A DNA stretch of 64,000 nucleotides from Vreelandella venusta (GCF_007989605.1 NZ_BJUL01000002.1:1-64000), one strand, 5' to 3'; counted from the stretch's first letter, positions 16,774 through 26,610 are shown. Notes: generated from the letters alone by a model not told the origin. Numbers and translations are program-made.

Positions 16774-18288
16774 TTACGCCATGAAGAGCTTATAAGCAGG
16801 GTTATCACTCTCCAACCAATAGCGGTAACCAATCGCATCTAAGTACTCTGCAACATGGGTTTGATCACTGCTTGGCACTTGCATACCGACCAATACACGA
16901 CCGTAGGCAGCACCATGATTTCGGTAGTGGAACAGTGAAATATTCCAATCATGGGGTAGCTGAGTTAAAAAGTTCATTAATGCACCAGGGCGCTCAGGAA
17001 ATTCAAAGCGGTAGAGCTCTTCTTCAAAGCGCTCGCTGGGCCGACCACCACTCAGGTGGCGAATATGCAGCTTCGCCAGCTCATTGTCGGTCAAATCTTC
17101 AACCTGATAGCCAGCTTCACGCAGCTTATCAATCACCGCCTGACGGTCTTCACCACCCGGTTTAACTTGTATCCCTACAAAGATATGAGCCTCGCTATTA
17201 TCTGCATAGCGATAGCTGAATTCAGTGACCATACGCTTACCCAGCGTGCGGCAAAACTTTTTAAAACTACCTGGGTTTTCCGCAATGGTCACCGCCAAGA
17301 TCGCTTCACGCTGCTCCCCTAGCTCGGTGCGTTCCGCAATATGTTGCAAGCGATCAAAATTGGTATTGGCGCCAGAGTTAATACATAGCAACGTCTCGCC
17401 TTCAGCTCCTGTTTGCTGCACATACTTCTTCAGGCCAGCTAGCGAAAGCGCCCCAGACGTTTCTGCCACGGCACGGGTATCATCAAAGATATCCTTCACC
17501 GCAGCGCACATCTCATCGGTATTCACCGTGATAACGTCGTCGATTAAGTCACGCACTAAAGAAAAGGGCACCTCACCGATTTGCGCGACGGCGACACCTT
17601 CCGCGAACACACCAACTTGATCCAGTACGACCCGCTCCCCGGCTTCTAGCGCGGCTTTTAAACAGGCACTATCTTCGGCTTCTACGCCAATGATTTTGAT
17701 ATCTGGGCGCAGGTATTTCACATACGCCGCAACGCCTGCAATTAAGCCGCCGCCACCGACAGGAACAAAAATAGCATCTAGACGGCCGCTGTGCTGACGC
17801 AGAATTTCAACCCCAATAGTGCCCTGGCCAGCGACCACATCGATATCATCAAACGGCGGAATATAGGTATAGCCATGCTCTTTAATCAATTCTTGAGCAT
17901 GCTCAGCAGCAGCAGCAAATGCATCACCTTTCAAAATAACCTTAGCACCGCGGGCGCGTACTGCCTGAACCTTAATATCGGGCGTAATACGTGGCATCAC
18001 AATAACCGCTTTCACGCCCATCAGTTTGGCTGCCATGGCCAACCCCTGGGCATGATTCCCCGCCGACGCAGCAATCACGCCCTTGGCCTTCTGCTCTTCA
18101 GTTAGCTGGGCCATTTTGTTGTAAGCACCACGAATCTTGAAAGAAAACACTGGCTGAAGATCTTCGCGCTTAATCAAAATTTGGTTATTGAAACGACGCG
18201 ACAAAAAGGGAGCGGGTGAAATGGGGGTCTCACAAGCGGCTTCATAAACGCGGGCTTGGAGGATCTTTTTGACGGTTGCTTCGAGCAT
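16774..18288 (-). CDS. ilvA: Threonine ammonia-lyase, biosynthetic
   Basis: It deaminates threonine to 2-oxobutanoate, the first step of isoleucine synthesis. A PLP-dependent fold II domain occupies about residues 20-320, with the Schiff-base lysine in FSFKIRGAYNKM. The glycine-rich phosphate loop is VGGGGLIAG. Two ACT-like regulatory domains (about 330-410 and 425-504) bind isoleucine and valine in this family, so feedback inhibition is expected. The start at 18288 (MLEATVKKILQARVYE) gives 504 residues, close to the 514 of E. coli; the frame stays open upstream but without similarity. It is divergent from rpiA, as in many gammaproteobacteria. Confidence 0.95.
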   Translation of the reverse strand: MLEATVKKILQARVYEAACETPISPAPFLSRRFNNQILIKREDLQPVFSFKIRGAYNKMAQLTEEQKAKGVIAASAGNHAQGLAMAAKLMGVKAVIVMPRITPDIKVQAVRARGAKVILKGDAFAAAAEHAQELIKEHGYTYIPPFDDIDVVAGQGTIGVEILRQHSGRLDAIFVPVGGGGLIAGVAAYVKYLRPDIKIIGVEAEDSACLKAALEAGERVVLDQVGVFAEGVAVAQIGEVPFSLVRDLIDDVITVNTDEMCAAVKDIFDDTRAVAETSGALSLAGLKKYVQQTGAEGETLLCINSGANTNFDRLQHIAERTELGEQREAILAVTIAENPGSFKKFCRTLGKRMVTEFSYRYADNSEAHIFVGIQVKPGGEDRQAVIDKLREAGYQVEDLTDNELAKLHIRHLSGGRPSERFEEELYRFEFPERPGALMNFLTQLPHDWNISLFHYRNHGAAYGRVLVGMQVPSSDQTHVAEYLDAIGYRYWLESDNPAYKLFMA

Positions 18289-18445
18289 GCGGGAATCCCA
18301 AAAAAATAACGTGACCCTAACGGGAGAGAGCAAAGCCTTTATTGGTAGCAGATTACGCCTAGCGTCGTCTAGCGGCGTTTCCATCGGCAGTGGGCGCTAA
18401 GGCCGTTATACTAGGGAACACTGCCTAACCCTGACGCAGGAAAAT

Positions 18446-19123
18446 ATGATGACCCAAGATGAATTGAAAGCGGCCGTAGCGGATGCTGCGGTTAAAGAAA
18501 TTGAGCCTCATCTCGAAAAAGAGACCGTGCTAGGTATTGGCACAGGCTCAACAGCGAACCTGTTTATTGATCGTTTGGGCCCGCTTAGAGACCGTTTTAA
18601 AGGTGCCGTTGCCAGTTCAGAAGCCAGTGCTAAGCGCCTACAGGCGCTAGGTATTGAGGTATTCGAGCTGAACAATGTTGGCGACGTTCCCTTTTATATC
18701 GACGGTGCAGACGAAGTAAACGCTAACTTACAAATGATTAAAGGCGGTGGCGCAGCGCTAACCCGGGAAAAAATCGTTGCCGCCTGCGCCAAGCAATTTA
18801 TTTGCATTGCCGACGGTTCGAAATACGTTAGCCAACTGGGCAACTTCCCGCTACCGGTAGAAGTGATTCCGATGGCACGCTCTTACGTCGCTCGGGAGTT
18901 GGTCAAACTGGGGGCAGACCCCGTCTATCGACAAGGCGTGGTCACCGATAATGGCAATCAAATTATCGACTGCTTTGACTTTATGATCGACGACCCAGCC
19001 TCCATGGAAGCGCGTATAAATGCCATTGTCGGCGTCGTTACCAACGGTTTATTCGCCCAGCGCGGCGCTGATGTACTGCTATTAGGCAAAGCAGACGGCG
19101 TGGAACGAACCGCATTACGTTAA
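18446..19123 (+). CDS. rpiA: Ribose-5-phosphate isomerase A
   Basis: It interconverts ribose 5-phosphate and ribulose 5-phosphate in the pentose phosphate pathway. The 225-residue protein shows the substrate loop [16 protein letters not shown] near residue 29 and the catalytic Asp/Lys segments [31 protein letters not shown] near 82-110. The start has GCAGGA upstream; a second ATG follows at once. It overlaps the 3' end of waaA by nine bases on the opposite strand. Confidence 0.96.
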   Translation: MMTQDELKAAVADAAVKEIEPHLEKETVLGIGTGSTANLFIDRLGPLRDRFKGAVASSEASAKRLQALGIEVFELNNVGDVPFYIDGADEVNANLQMIKGGGAALTREKIVAACAKQFICIADGSKYVSQLGNFPLPVEVIPMARSYVARELVKLGADPVYRQGVVTDNGNQIIDCFDFMIDDPASMEARINAIVGVVTNGLFAQRGADVLLLGKADGVERTALR

Positions 19124-20404
19124 CCACTGGCTAAGCCCATCGAGCGTGCGCTTCAATGCGCCTCGATGGGCTTCAACGACCTCTCGCCCAGCCTGCCCAA
19201 CTTGCAGAGCAAATGATGGCGTTGTCAGCCACTCGGCCAGCGCATCGGCCAAGGCACTAGGTGTTTCCACCACGCTTAACGCCCCTGCCGCTAACAGCGG
19301 CTCAGCCACATCGCTAAAGTTCTCAAGCGAAGGGCCGCAGAGCACTGGTTTGCCCAGCGCCGCAGGCTCCACTACGTTATGACCGCCCAACGGTACCAAA
19401 CTACCGCCAACATAGGCCACATGCCCTGCTGCATACAGCGTTGCCAGCTCACCTAGCGTATCCCCCAGGTAAACCTGCGTTTGTGGCGTCACGGCCTGCT
19501 GCTGGCTGCGACGGCTGAGTACCCAGCCGCCTTGGGAACACAGCTGGGCCACTTCGTCAAAACGCTGCGGATGTCGCGGCACTAATACCAATAACGCCGT
19601 TGGAAAGCGCTTCAATAGCTGGCGGTGGGCCTCCAACAGCAGTGCTTCTTCCCCGTCGCGGGTGGAACCTGCCACCCACACTGGGCGCGCGCCCCAGACT
19701 TGAAGTAAGTACTTACCCTCTTCCAAAGCCTTTTCCTGAGAAGGCACCTCAAATTTTAACGATCCAACGACCTGAATTGCTTCTGCGCGGCAACCCAGTG
19801 CCTGAAAGCGCTCGGCATCTTGGGCAGATTTAGCAGCCAGCCATGTGACATTAGCTAGTGCACTCGCCATTAACGAACGCAAGCGCTGATAGCGTGCAAA
19901 GGCTCGAGGCGATAACCGCCCATTGACGACCGCGACAGGTACTGCTTGTTGGTGACAAGCGTGCAACAGGTTGGGCCACAGTTCCGTTTCAAACAGAATG
20001 GCAAGAGCTGGCTGCACGTTGGTAATAAAGCGCTTGGCCGCTCCCGGAAAATCCAGAGGAAGAAAGCAGTGAGCAAGCCTTACTTGATCCGGCTCGATTT
20101 GCTCACCGATTAGCGCCTGAGCCTGGTCAGCCCCCGTCGCGGTCATTGTGGTCAGCAACAGGCTGTGCTGAGGATAACGCGCCAGCAATCCCTCTATTAG
20201 CGGACGGGCAGCACGCACTTCCCCCACCGAGGCGCAGTGCAGCCAAATGCGCGGCCCAGGGGGAAGCGTCCCCAAGCGCATGCCCAGCCGCTGCAAGCGC
20301 GAGTAAGTAAGTACTTGCTCACGCCAGATGCGCCAGCCAATCAGCGGTGACAACATATAGAGCACCGCTGAATAAACAAGCCGAGGCCAAATCGGCGACG
20401 CCAT
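19115..20404 (-). CDS. waaA: 3-deoxy-D-manno-octulosonic acid transferase
   Basis: This inner-membrane GT30 enzyme adds Kdo to lipid IVA, starting the LPS core. The N-terminal membrane anchor ([17 protein letters not shown]) precedes [23 protein letters not shown]. The C-terminal domain has [27 protein letters not shown]. The 429-residue length is normal. The start overlaps the hldE stop in TAATG, so the two are coupled. The presence of a Kdo kinase nearby suggests a monofunctional enzyme that adds one Kdo, though sequence alone does not prove it. Two copies of the dispersed palindrome lie inside the gene. Confidence 0.95.
   Translation of the reverse strand: MASPIWPRLVYSAVLYMLSPLIGWRIWREQVLTYSRLQRLGMRLGTLPPGPRIWLHCASVGEVRAARPLIEGLLARYPQHSLLLTTMTATGADQAQALIGEQIEPDQVRLAHCFLPLDFPGAAKRFITNVQPALAILFETELWPNLLHACHQQAVPVAVVNGRLSPRAFARYQRLRSLMASALANVTWLAAKSAQDAERFQALGCRAEAIQVVGSLKFEVPSQEKALEEGKYLLQVWGARPVWVAGSTRDGEEALLLEAHRQLLKRFPTALLVLVPRHPQRFDEVAQLCSQGGWVLSRRSQQQAVTPQTQVYLGDTLGELATLYAAGHVAYVGGSLVPLGGHNVVEPAALGKPVLCGPSLENFSDVAEPLLAAGALSVVETPSALADALAEWLTTPSFALQVGQAGREVVEAHRGALKRTLDGLSQWLT
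19705..19716. repeat. Dispersed palindrome copy, GTAAGTACTTAC (perfect)
   Basis: A perfect 12-bp palindrome inside waaA, encoding part of GKYLL. Flanking bases extend it to AAGTAAGTACTTACC. Confidence 0.5.
20307..20318. repeat. Dispersed palindrome copy, GTAAGTACTTGC
   Basis: One mismatch from GTAAGTACTTAC, inside waaA. A further GTAA precedes it (AGTAAGTAAGTACTTGC). Confidence 0.4.
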
Positions 20405-21834
20405 TAGCCCTCGCGATCCAGGATGGAACTAATCATTGCGGTGGTCGATACGCCATCTTCAAAGCCAAGTACTTTTACCTCGCCACCGTTGGCGATAACG
20501 GCCTCCCCTCCTGCAATATCTTCAGGGCGGTAATCGCCACCTTTCACCAAAATATCCGGCAAAACGGCTTCAATTAGCGCTTGGGGAGTATCGTCACTAA
20601 ATGGCACAACCCAATCGACAGCGCCTAACCCAGCCAGTACTTGCATGCGGCGGTTAAGCGGATTGATTGGCCGTTTCGGACCTTTCAAACGACCAATAGA
20701 GGCATCATCATTCACCGCAACAATGAGGCGATCCCCCAGGCGTTTGGCTTGTTCCAAGTAAGCCACGTGTCCTGCATGAAGAATATCAAAGCAGCCATTG
20801 GTCATTACCACGCGCTCGCCACGCAGCTGGGCAGCACGCACGGCGTCGACCAGCGGGGCTTGGTCAATCACCCCAAACTCAGCCAGCTTGTCGCCGTGTA
20901 GCGCGGTGTAGAGCTCGGCTATCGAGAGCGTCGCCGTGCCTGGTTTAGCCACCACTAAGCCCGCCCCCAAGTTGGCCAACATCATCGCTTCTGGCAATGC
21001 ATGGCCTGATGCCAGCGCGAGCCCCATCAGGCCAATCACGGTGTCGCCTGCGCCAGTCACGTCGAACACTTCCTGGGCTCGGGTGGGTAAATGGAGCGGT
21101 GCGTGGCCTTCGCGAATAAGCGTCATACCTTTTTCGCTACGAGTGATCAGCAGCGCTTCTAACTCAAGCTCAGCGCGCAACGCTTCTCCGCGCTGGGCAA
21201 GAACATCGTCGTTGGCACAGTGACCAACCACCGCTTCAAACTCGGTTAAGTTAGGCGTAATCAAACTCGCCCCACGATACTTACTAAAATCTTGGCCTTT
21301 CGGATCGACCAGCACTCGCTTGCCGAAAGCGCGCGCCATCTGAATCAGCATCTCGACCTGGTTAAGCGTTCCTTTACCGTAGTCGGAAAGAATCACCACA
21401 TCGCAATCAGGCAGCGCTTTTTCGACCTGCTCCAGCAGAGCGGTGGTATCGACTCCATCAAGACGCTGCTCAAAATCCAATCGCAGTAGCTGTTGATTAC
21501 GACTCATCACACGCAGCTTGGTAATCGTTGGTACCTCTGGGCTTTGCTGAAAGTAAGTACTCACATTCGACGAAGCCAAACGCGACGTCAGCAGCTCGGC
21601 ATTCTCATCCTCTCCTACGACACCTGCCAGGGCAATATGGCCCCCCAGAGAGGCCACATTGAGTGCCACGTTCGCTGCGCCACCGGGACGATCATCAGCC
21701 TCTTCGACACGCACCACCGGCACCGGTGCTTCGGGTGAAATGCGCGACGTGCCACCATGCCAATAGCGGTCGAGCATCACATCCCCCACCACCAATACGC
21801 GGGCATGTTCCAGGGCGGTTAAATCAACTCTCAT
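20404..21834 (-). CDS. hldE: Bifunctional heptose-7-P kinase / heptose-1-P adenylyltransferase
   Basis: It makes ADP-heptose precursors for the LPS core. The N-terminal PfkB-type kinase (about residues 1-318) phosphorylates heptose 7-phosphate at O1. It shows [17 protein letters not shown] and the catalytic [11 protein letters not shown]. The C-terminal nucleotidyltransferase (about 340-476) carries [20 protein letters not shown] with the HxGH motif and adenylates heptose 1-phosphate. The 476-residue fusion is the E. coli form. It overlaps the OpsX-like gene by 11 bases and the waaA start by one, so the three form a tight operon. Confidence 0.96.
   Translation of the reverse strand: MRVDLTALEHARVLVVGDVMLDRYWHGGTSRISPEAPVPVVRVEEADDRPGGAANVALNVASLGGHIALAGVVGEDENAELLTSRLASSNVSTYFQQSPEVPTITKLRVMSRNQQLLRLDFEQRLDGVDTTALLEQVEKALPDCDVVILSDYGKGTLNQVEMLIQMARAFGKRVLVDPKGQDFSKYRGASLITPNLTEFEAVVGHCANDDVLAQRGEALRAELELEALLITRSEKGMTLIREGHAPLHLPTRAQEVFDVTGAGDTVIGLMGLALASGHALPEAMMLANLGAGLVVAKPGTATLSIAELYTALHGDKLAEFGVIDQAPLVDAVRAAQLRGERVVMTNGCFDILHAGHVAYLEQAKRLGDRLIVAVNDDASIGRLKGPKRPINPLNRRMQVLAGLGAVDWVVPFSDDTPQALIEAVLPDILVKGGDYRPEDIAGGEAVIANGGEVKVLGFEDGVSTTAMISSILDREG
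21553..21564. repeat. Dispersed palindrome copy, GTAAGTACTCAC
   Basis: One mismatch from GTAAGTACTTAC, inside hldE; read on the minus strand it is GTGAGTACTTAC, the same variant as at 4296-4307. Confidence 0.4.
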
Positions 21835-22921
21835 CCGAAGGTCCTGTTGTTGGCTGCACTGCGGTATACGCCAGCAGCGTGTCTAACTTAGCAATCACGT
21901 CGTCAGCTTTGATCAAATCCATGGCATCCGCGTGGCGTACTCGCTGTCCCCAGCTAACTTCGTCGACGGATTTATTCAAATACGTGCGAACCGCTTCGGG
22001 ATAAGCATTGACCGCAAAGTCCCGCCAACAATAGGGCGCGGCACGCTGGGGGTTGGTGGTCGCATAGAGGCCAAGCGTGGGCGTACCCATAGCATTCCCC
22101 ATATGCGCCGGCCCCGTGTCGGGGGCAATGACCGCACGAGCATTGTCAATCAACGCCAGTACGCCTTTGAGCGACGTACCGCCGATAGCATTAATAACGC
22201 TATCCGGTTGGCATAGCGCCTCAATTTGATCGCCGATTTCTCGCTCTAATGAACTCCCCCCACCGGTCAACACGCTCTTCAGACCATGGTGTACCCAAGC
22301 ATGTTCAATCACGCTGGCATAGCCTTCCACCGACCAATTGCGGAAATTGCGCAGCCGTGCGTTGCTGCAAGGATTAATGACCAGATATGGCGTATCGCCA
22401 CTAACCCCTCGGGCTTCTTCATAGGCCAGCGGTGGTACGGCCAGATTCCATTCCAATCGATCGTCTTCTACGCCGAGCAAGCGAGCAAAGTCCATAAACG
22501 ACTCCAACACATGGGCGTTTGGATGCGGCGCAAGCTGATGCTGTGTAAACCAGTGCTGAGCGTCTTTGGCACGCGACTTATCATAGCCCACTCGTACATT
22601 GGCCTTGAAGCCAAGCGAAAGCACGCTGGCGCGTATCGCTTGCTGCATGTGCAGCAGTACATCAAAGCGAGTGTCGGAAAGTTCTTTCCACAGGGCGCGC
22701 ATGCCCGCAAGACCGGTGGACTTGTCATAGACAACAAACTCGACCCCAGAAAGCCCCGCCAGTAAACTGTGCTCCCCCTTGCCGATTATCCAGGTAATGC
22801 GAGCGTGCGGCCATTGGCGCTGTAACGCACGCACCGTGGGCACAAGATTGCACACATCTCCCAACGCGGAGAGGCGCAAAATGGCAATATGGTTAGGTTG
22901 AGCAGGCAGAGAGGGCTTCAT
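21824..22921 (-). CDS. Lipopolysaccharide heptosyltransferase, OpsX-like (GT9)
   Basis: This GT9 enzyme probably transfers the first heptose to Kdo. The 365-residue protein begins after [11 protein letters not shown] with [49 protein letters not shown] follows near residue 100, and the donor-binding [29 protein letters not shown] is in the C-terminal half. This resembles Haemophilus OpsX more than E. coli WaaC, as I remember them. The start at 22921 shares its CATG with the divergent kdkA start. The end overlaps hldE, so opsX-hldE-waaA is one unit. Acceptor identity is inferred from the neighbouring Kdo kinase. Confidence 0.8.
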   Translation of the reverse strand: MKPSLPAQPNHIAILRLSALGDVCNLVPTVRALQRQWPHARITWIIGKGEHSLLAGLSGVEFVVYDKSTGLAGMRALWKELSDTRFDVLLHMQQAIRASVLSLGFKANVRVGYDKSRAKDAQHWFTQHQLAPHPNAHVLESFMDFARLLGVEDDRLEWNLAVPPLAYEEARGVSGDTPYLVINPCSNARLRNFRNWSVEGYASVIEHAWVHHGLKSVLTGGGSSLEREIGDQIEALCQPDSVINAIGGTSLKGVLALIDNARAVIAPDTGPAHMGNAMGTPTLGLYATTNPQRAAPYCWRDFAVNAYPEAVRTYLNKSVDEVSWGQRVRHADAMDLIKADDVIAKLDTLLAYTAVQPTTGPSDES

Positions 22922-23699
22922 GCGCTTAGCGGCACTCCGGCAAAGAAATTGGCTGATTTTACATGATGTAGACAGTTTAAGTGACGCTGCCACGTCACAC
23001 CAACTGTCGCAACAACGATCGCAACATGGATCTCAACATCAATCACAACAACAGTCTCAAGGGCAGTCACACCCACTTCATCCTGAGCTTTTTTATCAGG
23101 CATATTGGCGTGAGCGTAATTTAATCGTCGGGGAAGCACCAGGAAGAGGTAGCAGTTTCTTCTTAAAGGCCAGTGATTCAGAGCAGTGGGTATTGCGCCC
23201 TTATCGCCGCGGCGGATTGATCGCCAAGCTAAGCGAGAAACGCTACCTGTGGCTAGGTGAAGAGCGCACCCGCGCGTTTCACGAGCTGCGCTTAAACGCT
23301 GAGCTGTATGACCTGGGACTGCCAGTGCCGCGCCCCGTTGCCTGCTGTGTTATGCGTTACGGCCCTACGTATGAAGCAGCGCTTATCACCGTTAGGATTC
23401 CAGGCGCTCAGGCGCTGGCTAGCTTATTAGCGGCAGGGGAAGCAGATGAGGCGTTACTTCAGCGCGTTGGCGCAATGATCAAACGCTTCCATCAAGCAGG
23501 CCTTGATCATGTTGATCTAAATGCGCGCAATATTTTGGTCGACCCCCATGGCGAGCCCTGGCTGATTGATCTGGACCGCTGCCGTCTACGACTACCAGGC
23601 AAGTGGCAGGAACACAATGTAAACCGCCTAGCAAGGTCGCTAAAAAAATTCCATTGCCATTATGCGCTGCCCGCCATATTAAAAGGTTATAGCCGTTAA
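22920..23699 (+). CDS. kdkA: Kdo kinase (3-deoxy-D-manno-octulosonate 4-kinase)
   Basis: It phosphorylates Kdo at position 4 in lipid A precursors carrying a single Kdo. FYQAYWRERNLIVGEAPGRGSSFFLK is the family's glycine-rich start, and HQAGLDHVDLNARNILVDPHGEPWLIDLDRC is the kinase-like catalytic loop. Between the short N-terminal ILHDVDSLSDAAT and the core lies a Gln/Ser/His-rich tract (about residues 28-52) that I do not expect in homologues. The total is 259 residues against about 241 in Haemophilus. The ATG at 22920 overlaps the divergent ATG of the OpsX-like gene in one CATG; a start after the Q-rich tract would lose the conserved N-terminal part. Confidence 0.88.
   Translation: MRLAALRQRNWLILHDVDSLSDAATSHQLSQQRSQHGSQHQSQQQSQGQSHPLHPELFYQAYWRERNLIVGEAPGRGSSFFLKASDSEQWVLRPYRRGGLIAKLSEKRYLWLGEERTRAFHELRLNAELYDLGLPVPRPVACCVMRYGPTYEAALITVRIPGAQALASLLAAGEADEALLQRVGAMIKRFHQAGLDHVDLNARNILVDPHGEPWLIDLDRCRLRLPGKWQEHNVNRLARSLKKFHCHYALPAILKGYSR
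23001..23072 (+). repeat. Degenerate CAA/CAN-rich tract in kdkA
   Basis: A run of CAACAA, CAACAT, CAATCA and similar codons encodes a Gln/Ser/His-rich linker, with SQ, SQH and SQQQ repeated. The units are imperfect, so slippage-driven phase variation is unlikely at present. Confidence 0.55.
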
Positions 23700-23702
23700 C
23701 CT

Positions 23703-24617
23703 TTATTTTTCAGCGCTAGCATCACACGCGAGGATTTTCGATACACACTCTATTAGTTCGTTCGGAGTAATTGATGAAAGGTCTGTTTGTGATGAAACAT
23801 AACTACTATTATCTCTCTCAAGAAACCACTCGGGTAAATATTCTTTAAAAACAACAACTTGATTAACACCCGCTATATGAGCAACGTGCGAGGGGCCACA
23901 ATCGTTACTGATAAATATTTTGCAACTATTTATCAATCTAAAAAGAGTAGTTACATCAGGACTATGCATAACAGAAAATCCTTCTTTCTCAAGGATGCTC
24001 TTTTCCTCTTCTTCTTTAGGCCCTGTGAGGAAAACAATTTTTTCTGATCTTAACTCAGAAATTTTTCTTGCTAGCTGAATATAATTAGCAAGTGACCATT
24101 TTTTTTCTTCTCCCCCAGCACCGGGAGCAAGTACAATTTTATTGTTTAACACTTCATCAGATTCAATCTGTTTTTTCAAACAGGGAGTAATATCTAATGT
24201 TGATGATACTCCTAGAAGGGACAAGAAAAGGTCTGCTCTGTAGGTAGTTACATCAAGAGGTAGCGAGTGTGTATAAAACGCTCCAAATTTTTTAAATCCT
24301 ATTCTATGAGGAATTCGCAGCTTCAACATTTGAAGTGAGGTCCCTATACTAGAGGGACGCAAGTTAAAACCAATATCGAAATTATATTTCCTACTTAAGC
24401 TGGTGGTGCTAAAGCCGTCAATCACTTCAAGCTCGTTTAAAAAACCTGCTTCAACTAGGAAGTCTGCCCCTGAATTTTTAGAGATACCCACCAATTTAGC
24501 ATTTGGATACCTTTCCTTAACAGCGACTAAAAAAGGAATATGAACTACATATGCACCAAAAAAAGGCCTATTATGTAAAAATATAGCGATGCATTTAACT
24601 TTCGAAAAGTCGTTCAT
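23703..24617 (-). CDS. Glycosyltransferase family 9 protein, LPS core
   Basis: The 304-residue product has the GT9 layout. The N-terminal part is HNRPFFGAYVVHIPFLVAVKERYP, and the donor-side motifs are VLAPGAGGEEKKWSLANYIQLARKI near residue 170 and KIFISNDCGPSHVAHIAG near residue 240. It probably transfers a heptose or other sugar to the LPS core; the exact acceptor and donor are not known. Base composition is clearly more AT-rich than the flanking hldE and kdkA genes, with many AAA, ATA and TTT codons, suggesting acquisition by transfer. It overlaps the upstream glycosyltransferase by four bases (ATGA). Confidence 0.8.
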   Translation of the reverse strand: MNDFSKVKCIAIFLHNRPFFGAYVVHIPFLVAVKERYPNAKLVGISKNSGADFLVEAGFLNELEVIDGFSTTSLSRKYNFDIGFNLRPSSIGTSLQMLKLRIPHRIGFKKFGAFYTHSLPLDVTTYRADLFLSLLGVSSTLDITPCLKKQIESDEVLNNKIVLAPGAGGEEKKWSLANYIQLARKISELRSEKIVFLTGPKEEEEKSILEKEGFSVMHSPDVTTLFRLINSCKIFISNDCGPSHVAHIAGVNQVVVFKEYLPEWFLERDNSSYVSSQTDLSSITPNELIECVSKILACDASAEK

Positions 24618-25645
24618 TTAAAAACAATTCCTTTATAGACATCGAGATAACTTTCAGCCATTCTTTCTTTACTATAAATCTCTAAAAGAAGGCGTGCATC
24701 CTCAACAGCAGACTCTCTCATCGGTTTGTTTTTTGCTAGTTTAATTATCCAGTCCTCGACTTCCTCACTACTTCCTGGAGTTACTAAAAAACCTGTCTCA
24801 CCATGCTTAATTAAATCAGGAATGCCGCCAACATTACTAGCAACAATAGGCACGTTTGCATCCATAACATCTAGAAGGACTGACCCTAGCCCCTCATTGC
24901 GAGATGGAAAAACAAACAGATCCAGCGCTGGAATAAAATCACCAATATTAGGCTTAAAGCCAGCCCATACGACATTTTTTAAGTGACTGCTTTCCAAGCG
25001 AAGCTCATCCTCATCTTCACCTCGGCCAAAAAAAACGCACAGCACTTCAGGATAGCTATGCTGTAATCGCGCTGCGGCCTCAAGCAATATCCGCTGACCT
25101 TTGTGACGATCAACTAGCGCACCAATATGGCCGACAATAAAGCGACCTGGATAGCTAGCACGAAAACCAGCAGCGACTTGGGCGTCCGCGGTAAATCCCG
25201 TCATCGCACTAGGAATCGTCAATACTTCACTCTTACTCCAGTGTGATAGCTGTTGTCGAATAATCGATGAAATAGCGACACAGCGATCTGCATCACGATA
25301 GAACAGTCGATTCACCCATTTATCTTTAATGGGTGTATCCACTCGGCGAGTCACCACATAGGGTGTACCGTATATACGCTTATGCAACCAAGCCCAGTGC
25401 ACCGCTTTAGCTTCATGAGCATGCACTATTGATGCGCGGCCAGCTTGCCTATGCCCAGCAATCTGCTGGTTAGCATCCACGAACCTTAAGTTCTCAATGC
25501 ATTGAAGCTCATTACGCAATGGAGAATCTTGTCTGCATACCAGCGTTTGCTGGCCTACATGCCGTTGCAAGGCTTGAATTAGCAGCGCTGTCTGGCGTTC
25601 TCCACCGCGAAAACCTTTGGCAAGGTTAACGTGAATAATATGCAA
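24614..25645 (-). CDS. Glycosyltransferase family 4 protein, LPS core
   Basis: This is a GT-B retaining glycosyltransferase. The N-terminal HIIHVNLAKGFRGGERQTALLIQAL is followed by the C-terminal GHIGALVDRHKGQRILLEAAARL. The EX7E-type donor motif is FVFPSRNEGLGSVLLDVMDANVPIVASNVGGIPDL. It probably adds a hexose to the core. I place the start at a TTG (25645) because TATGAGGGCAA ends four bases before it; an upstream in-frame TTG at 25699 lacks such support. That gives 343 residues. Composition is mixed: the 3' part is AT-rich like the next gene and the 5' part is closer to the genome average. Confidence 0.82.
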   Translation of the reverse strand: MHIIHVNLAKGFRGGERQTALLIQALQRHVGQQTLVCRQDSPLRNELQCIENLRFVDANQQIAGHRQAGRASIVHAHEAKAVHWAWLHKRIYGTPYVVTRRVDTPIKDKWVNRLFYRDADRCVAISSIIRQQLSHWSKSEVLTIPSAMTGFTADAQVAAGFRASYPGRFIVGHIGALVDRHKGQRILLEAAARLQHSYPEVLCVFFGRGEDEDELRLESSHLKNVVWAGFKPNIGDFIPALDLFVFPSRNEGLGSVLLDVMDANVPIVASNVGGIPDLIKHGETGFLVTPGSSEEVEDWIIKLAKNKPMRESAVEDARLLLEIYSKERMAESYLDVYKGIVFK

Positions 25646-25722
25646 ATTGCCCTCATACAAATCGTTGCCATCACCCTGGTATAGTACTGTATCTACCAAT
25701 CACCAGAGCAGGGTGTGAATAA
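25646..25722. promoter_or_regulatory. Divergent promoter region of the glycosyltransferase genes
   Basis: A 77-bp gap separates two divergent glycosyltransferase genes and should hold both promoters. TATAGTACTGTATC near 25680 contains candidate -10 elements for both strands. No exact start can be assigned. Confidence 0.35.
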
Positions 25723-26475
25723 ATGTCTATGGATGTGAGCGTCGTTATCATTACTCGCAATGCGGCCGCGACACTTAGCCGAACACTAGACGCCTTGACG
25801 TGCTATGACGATGTCGTGGTATATGACAACGGCTCCACAGACGACACATGTAGCATTGTACAAGCCTACTCCAATACAACATTACACCATGGTGAATTTT
25901 TAGGCTTTGGCCCTACCAAGCGTGCTGCCGTATCGTTAGCAAAATATGACTGGATCTTCTCAATAGATGCTGACGAAGCGCCAACAAAAGAGCTTAACGC
26001 TGCGATTAATGACTGGGTAGCCACTGCAACACCTCAGCAAGCTGGCAAAATATTGCGCGAAAACTGGATGCTGGGTAAACCCGTTCGCCACTCTGGCTGG
26101 GGAAATGACTGGTTAATTCGACTGTTTAACCGTAACACAGGTAACTTTAATGATGCCGCTGTTCATGAGTCAGTGAGCTTAGCAAAAAATACAGAAGTTT
26201 CTCGGCTTAATGGAAAAATTGAACACCTTGCCGTTAACGACCTCGCTCAGTTCCTTGATAAGATAAATCGCTATTCAGACCTTCGCGCATCATCCAAAAA
26301 ACTCAAGCACTATCCTTTTGCGCTGATATTTCTCAAAGCACTTTACGCATTTATACGCACTTATTTTTTCCGCCTCGGCATACTGGATGGCTGGCGTGGG
26401 CTGACTATATCTGTGGCTAATGCAAATGGCGTTTTTTGGAAATATGCCAAAAATAATGCTAATAACCGCCTATAA
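25723..26475 (+). CDS. Glycosyltransferase family 2 protein, WaaE/KdtX-like
   Basis: This GT-A inverting glycosyltransferase of 250 residues starts VSVVIITRNAAATLSRTLDAL. VVVYDNGSTDDTC follows, then the metal-binding DxD-type segment FSIDADEAP near residue 88. RLFNRNTGNFNDAAVHES lies further on. The C-terminal part has a hydrophobic amphipathic segment (FLKALYAFIRTYFFRLGILDGWRGLT) typical of membrane-associated WaaE/KdtX enzymes that add glucose to heptose I. Substrate is inferred. Composition is lower in GC than the housekeeping genes, like its neighbours to the left. Confidence 0.83.
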   Translation: MSMDVSVVIITRNAAATLSRTLDALTCYDDVVVYDNGSTDDTCSIVQAYSNTTLHHGEFLGFGPTKRAAVSLAKYDWIFSIDADEAPTKELNAAINDWVATATPQQAGKILRENWMLGKPVRHSGWGNDWLIRLFNRNTGNFNDAAVHESVSLAKNTEVSRLNGKIEHLAVNDLAQFLDKINRYSDLRASSKKLKHYPFALIFLKALYAFIRTYFFRLGILDGWRGLTISVANANGVFWKYAKNNANNRL

Positions 26476-26610
26476 TACGCTGTAAATTTTCTATTACGAC
26501 GTGTTGATATCACTAAAGATATCTCTACTACCGGGCAGTCTCTCACCTGATCTTGTGATCAATATGCGTCCGTATTTCTTTACTCTATCAACACTCGTTT
26601 CGGGAGACGC

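Noticed and set aside
23001..23072. Phase-variable simple repeat in kdkA
   Set aside because: The units are degenerate and keep the frame; no perfect short tandem repeat long enough for slippage.
25646..25699. TTG start at 25699 for the family 4 glycosyltransferase
   Set aside because: No ribosome-binding site there, whereas GAGG precedes the later TTG at 25645, where the conserved domain begins.
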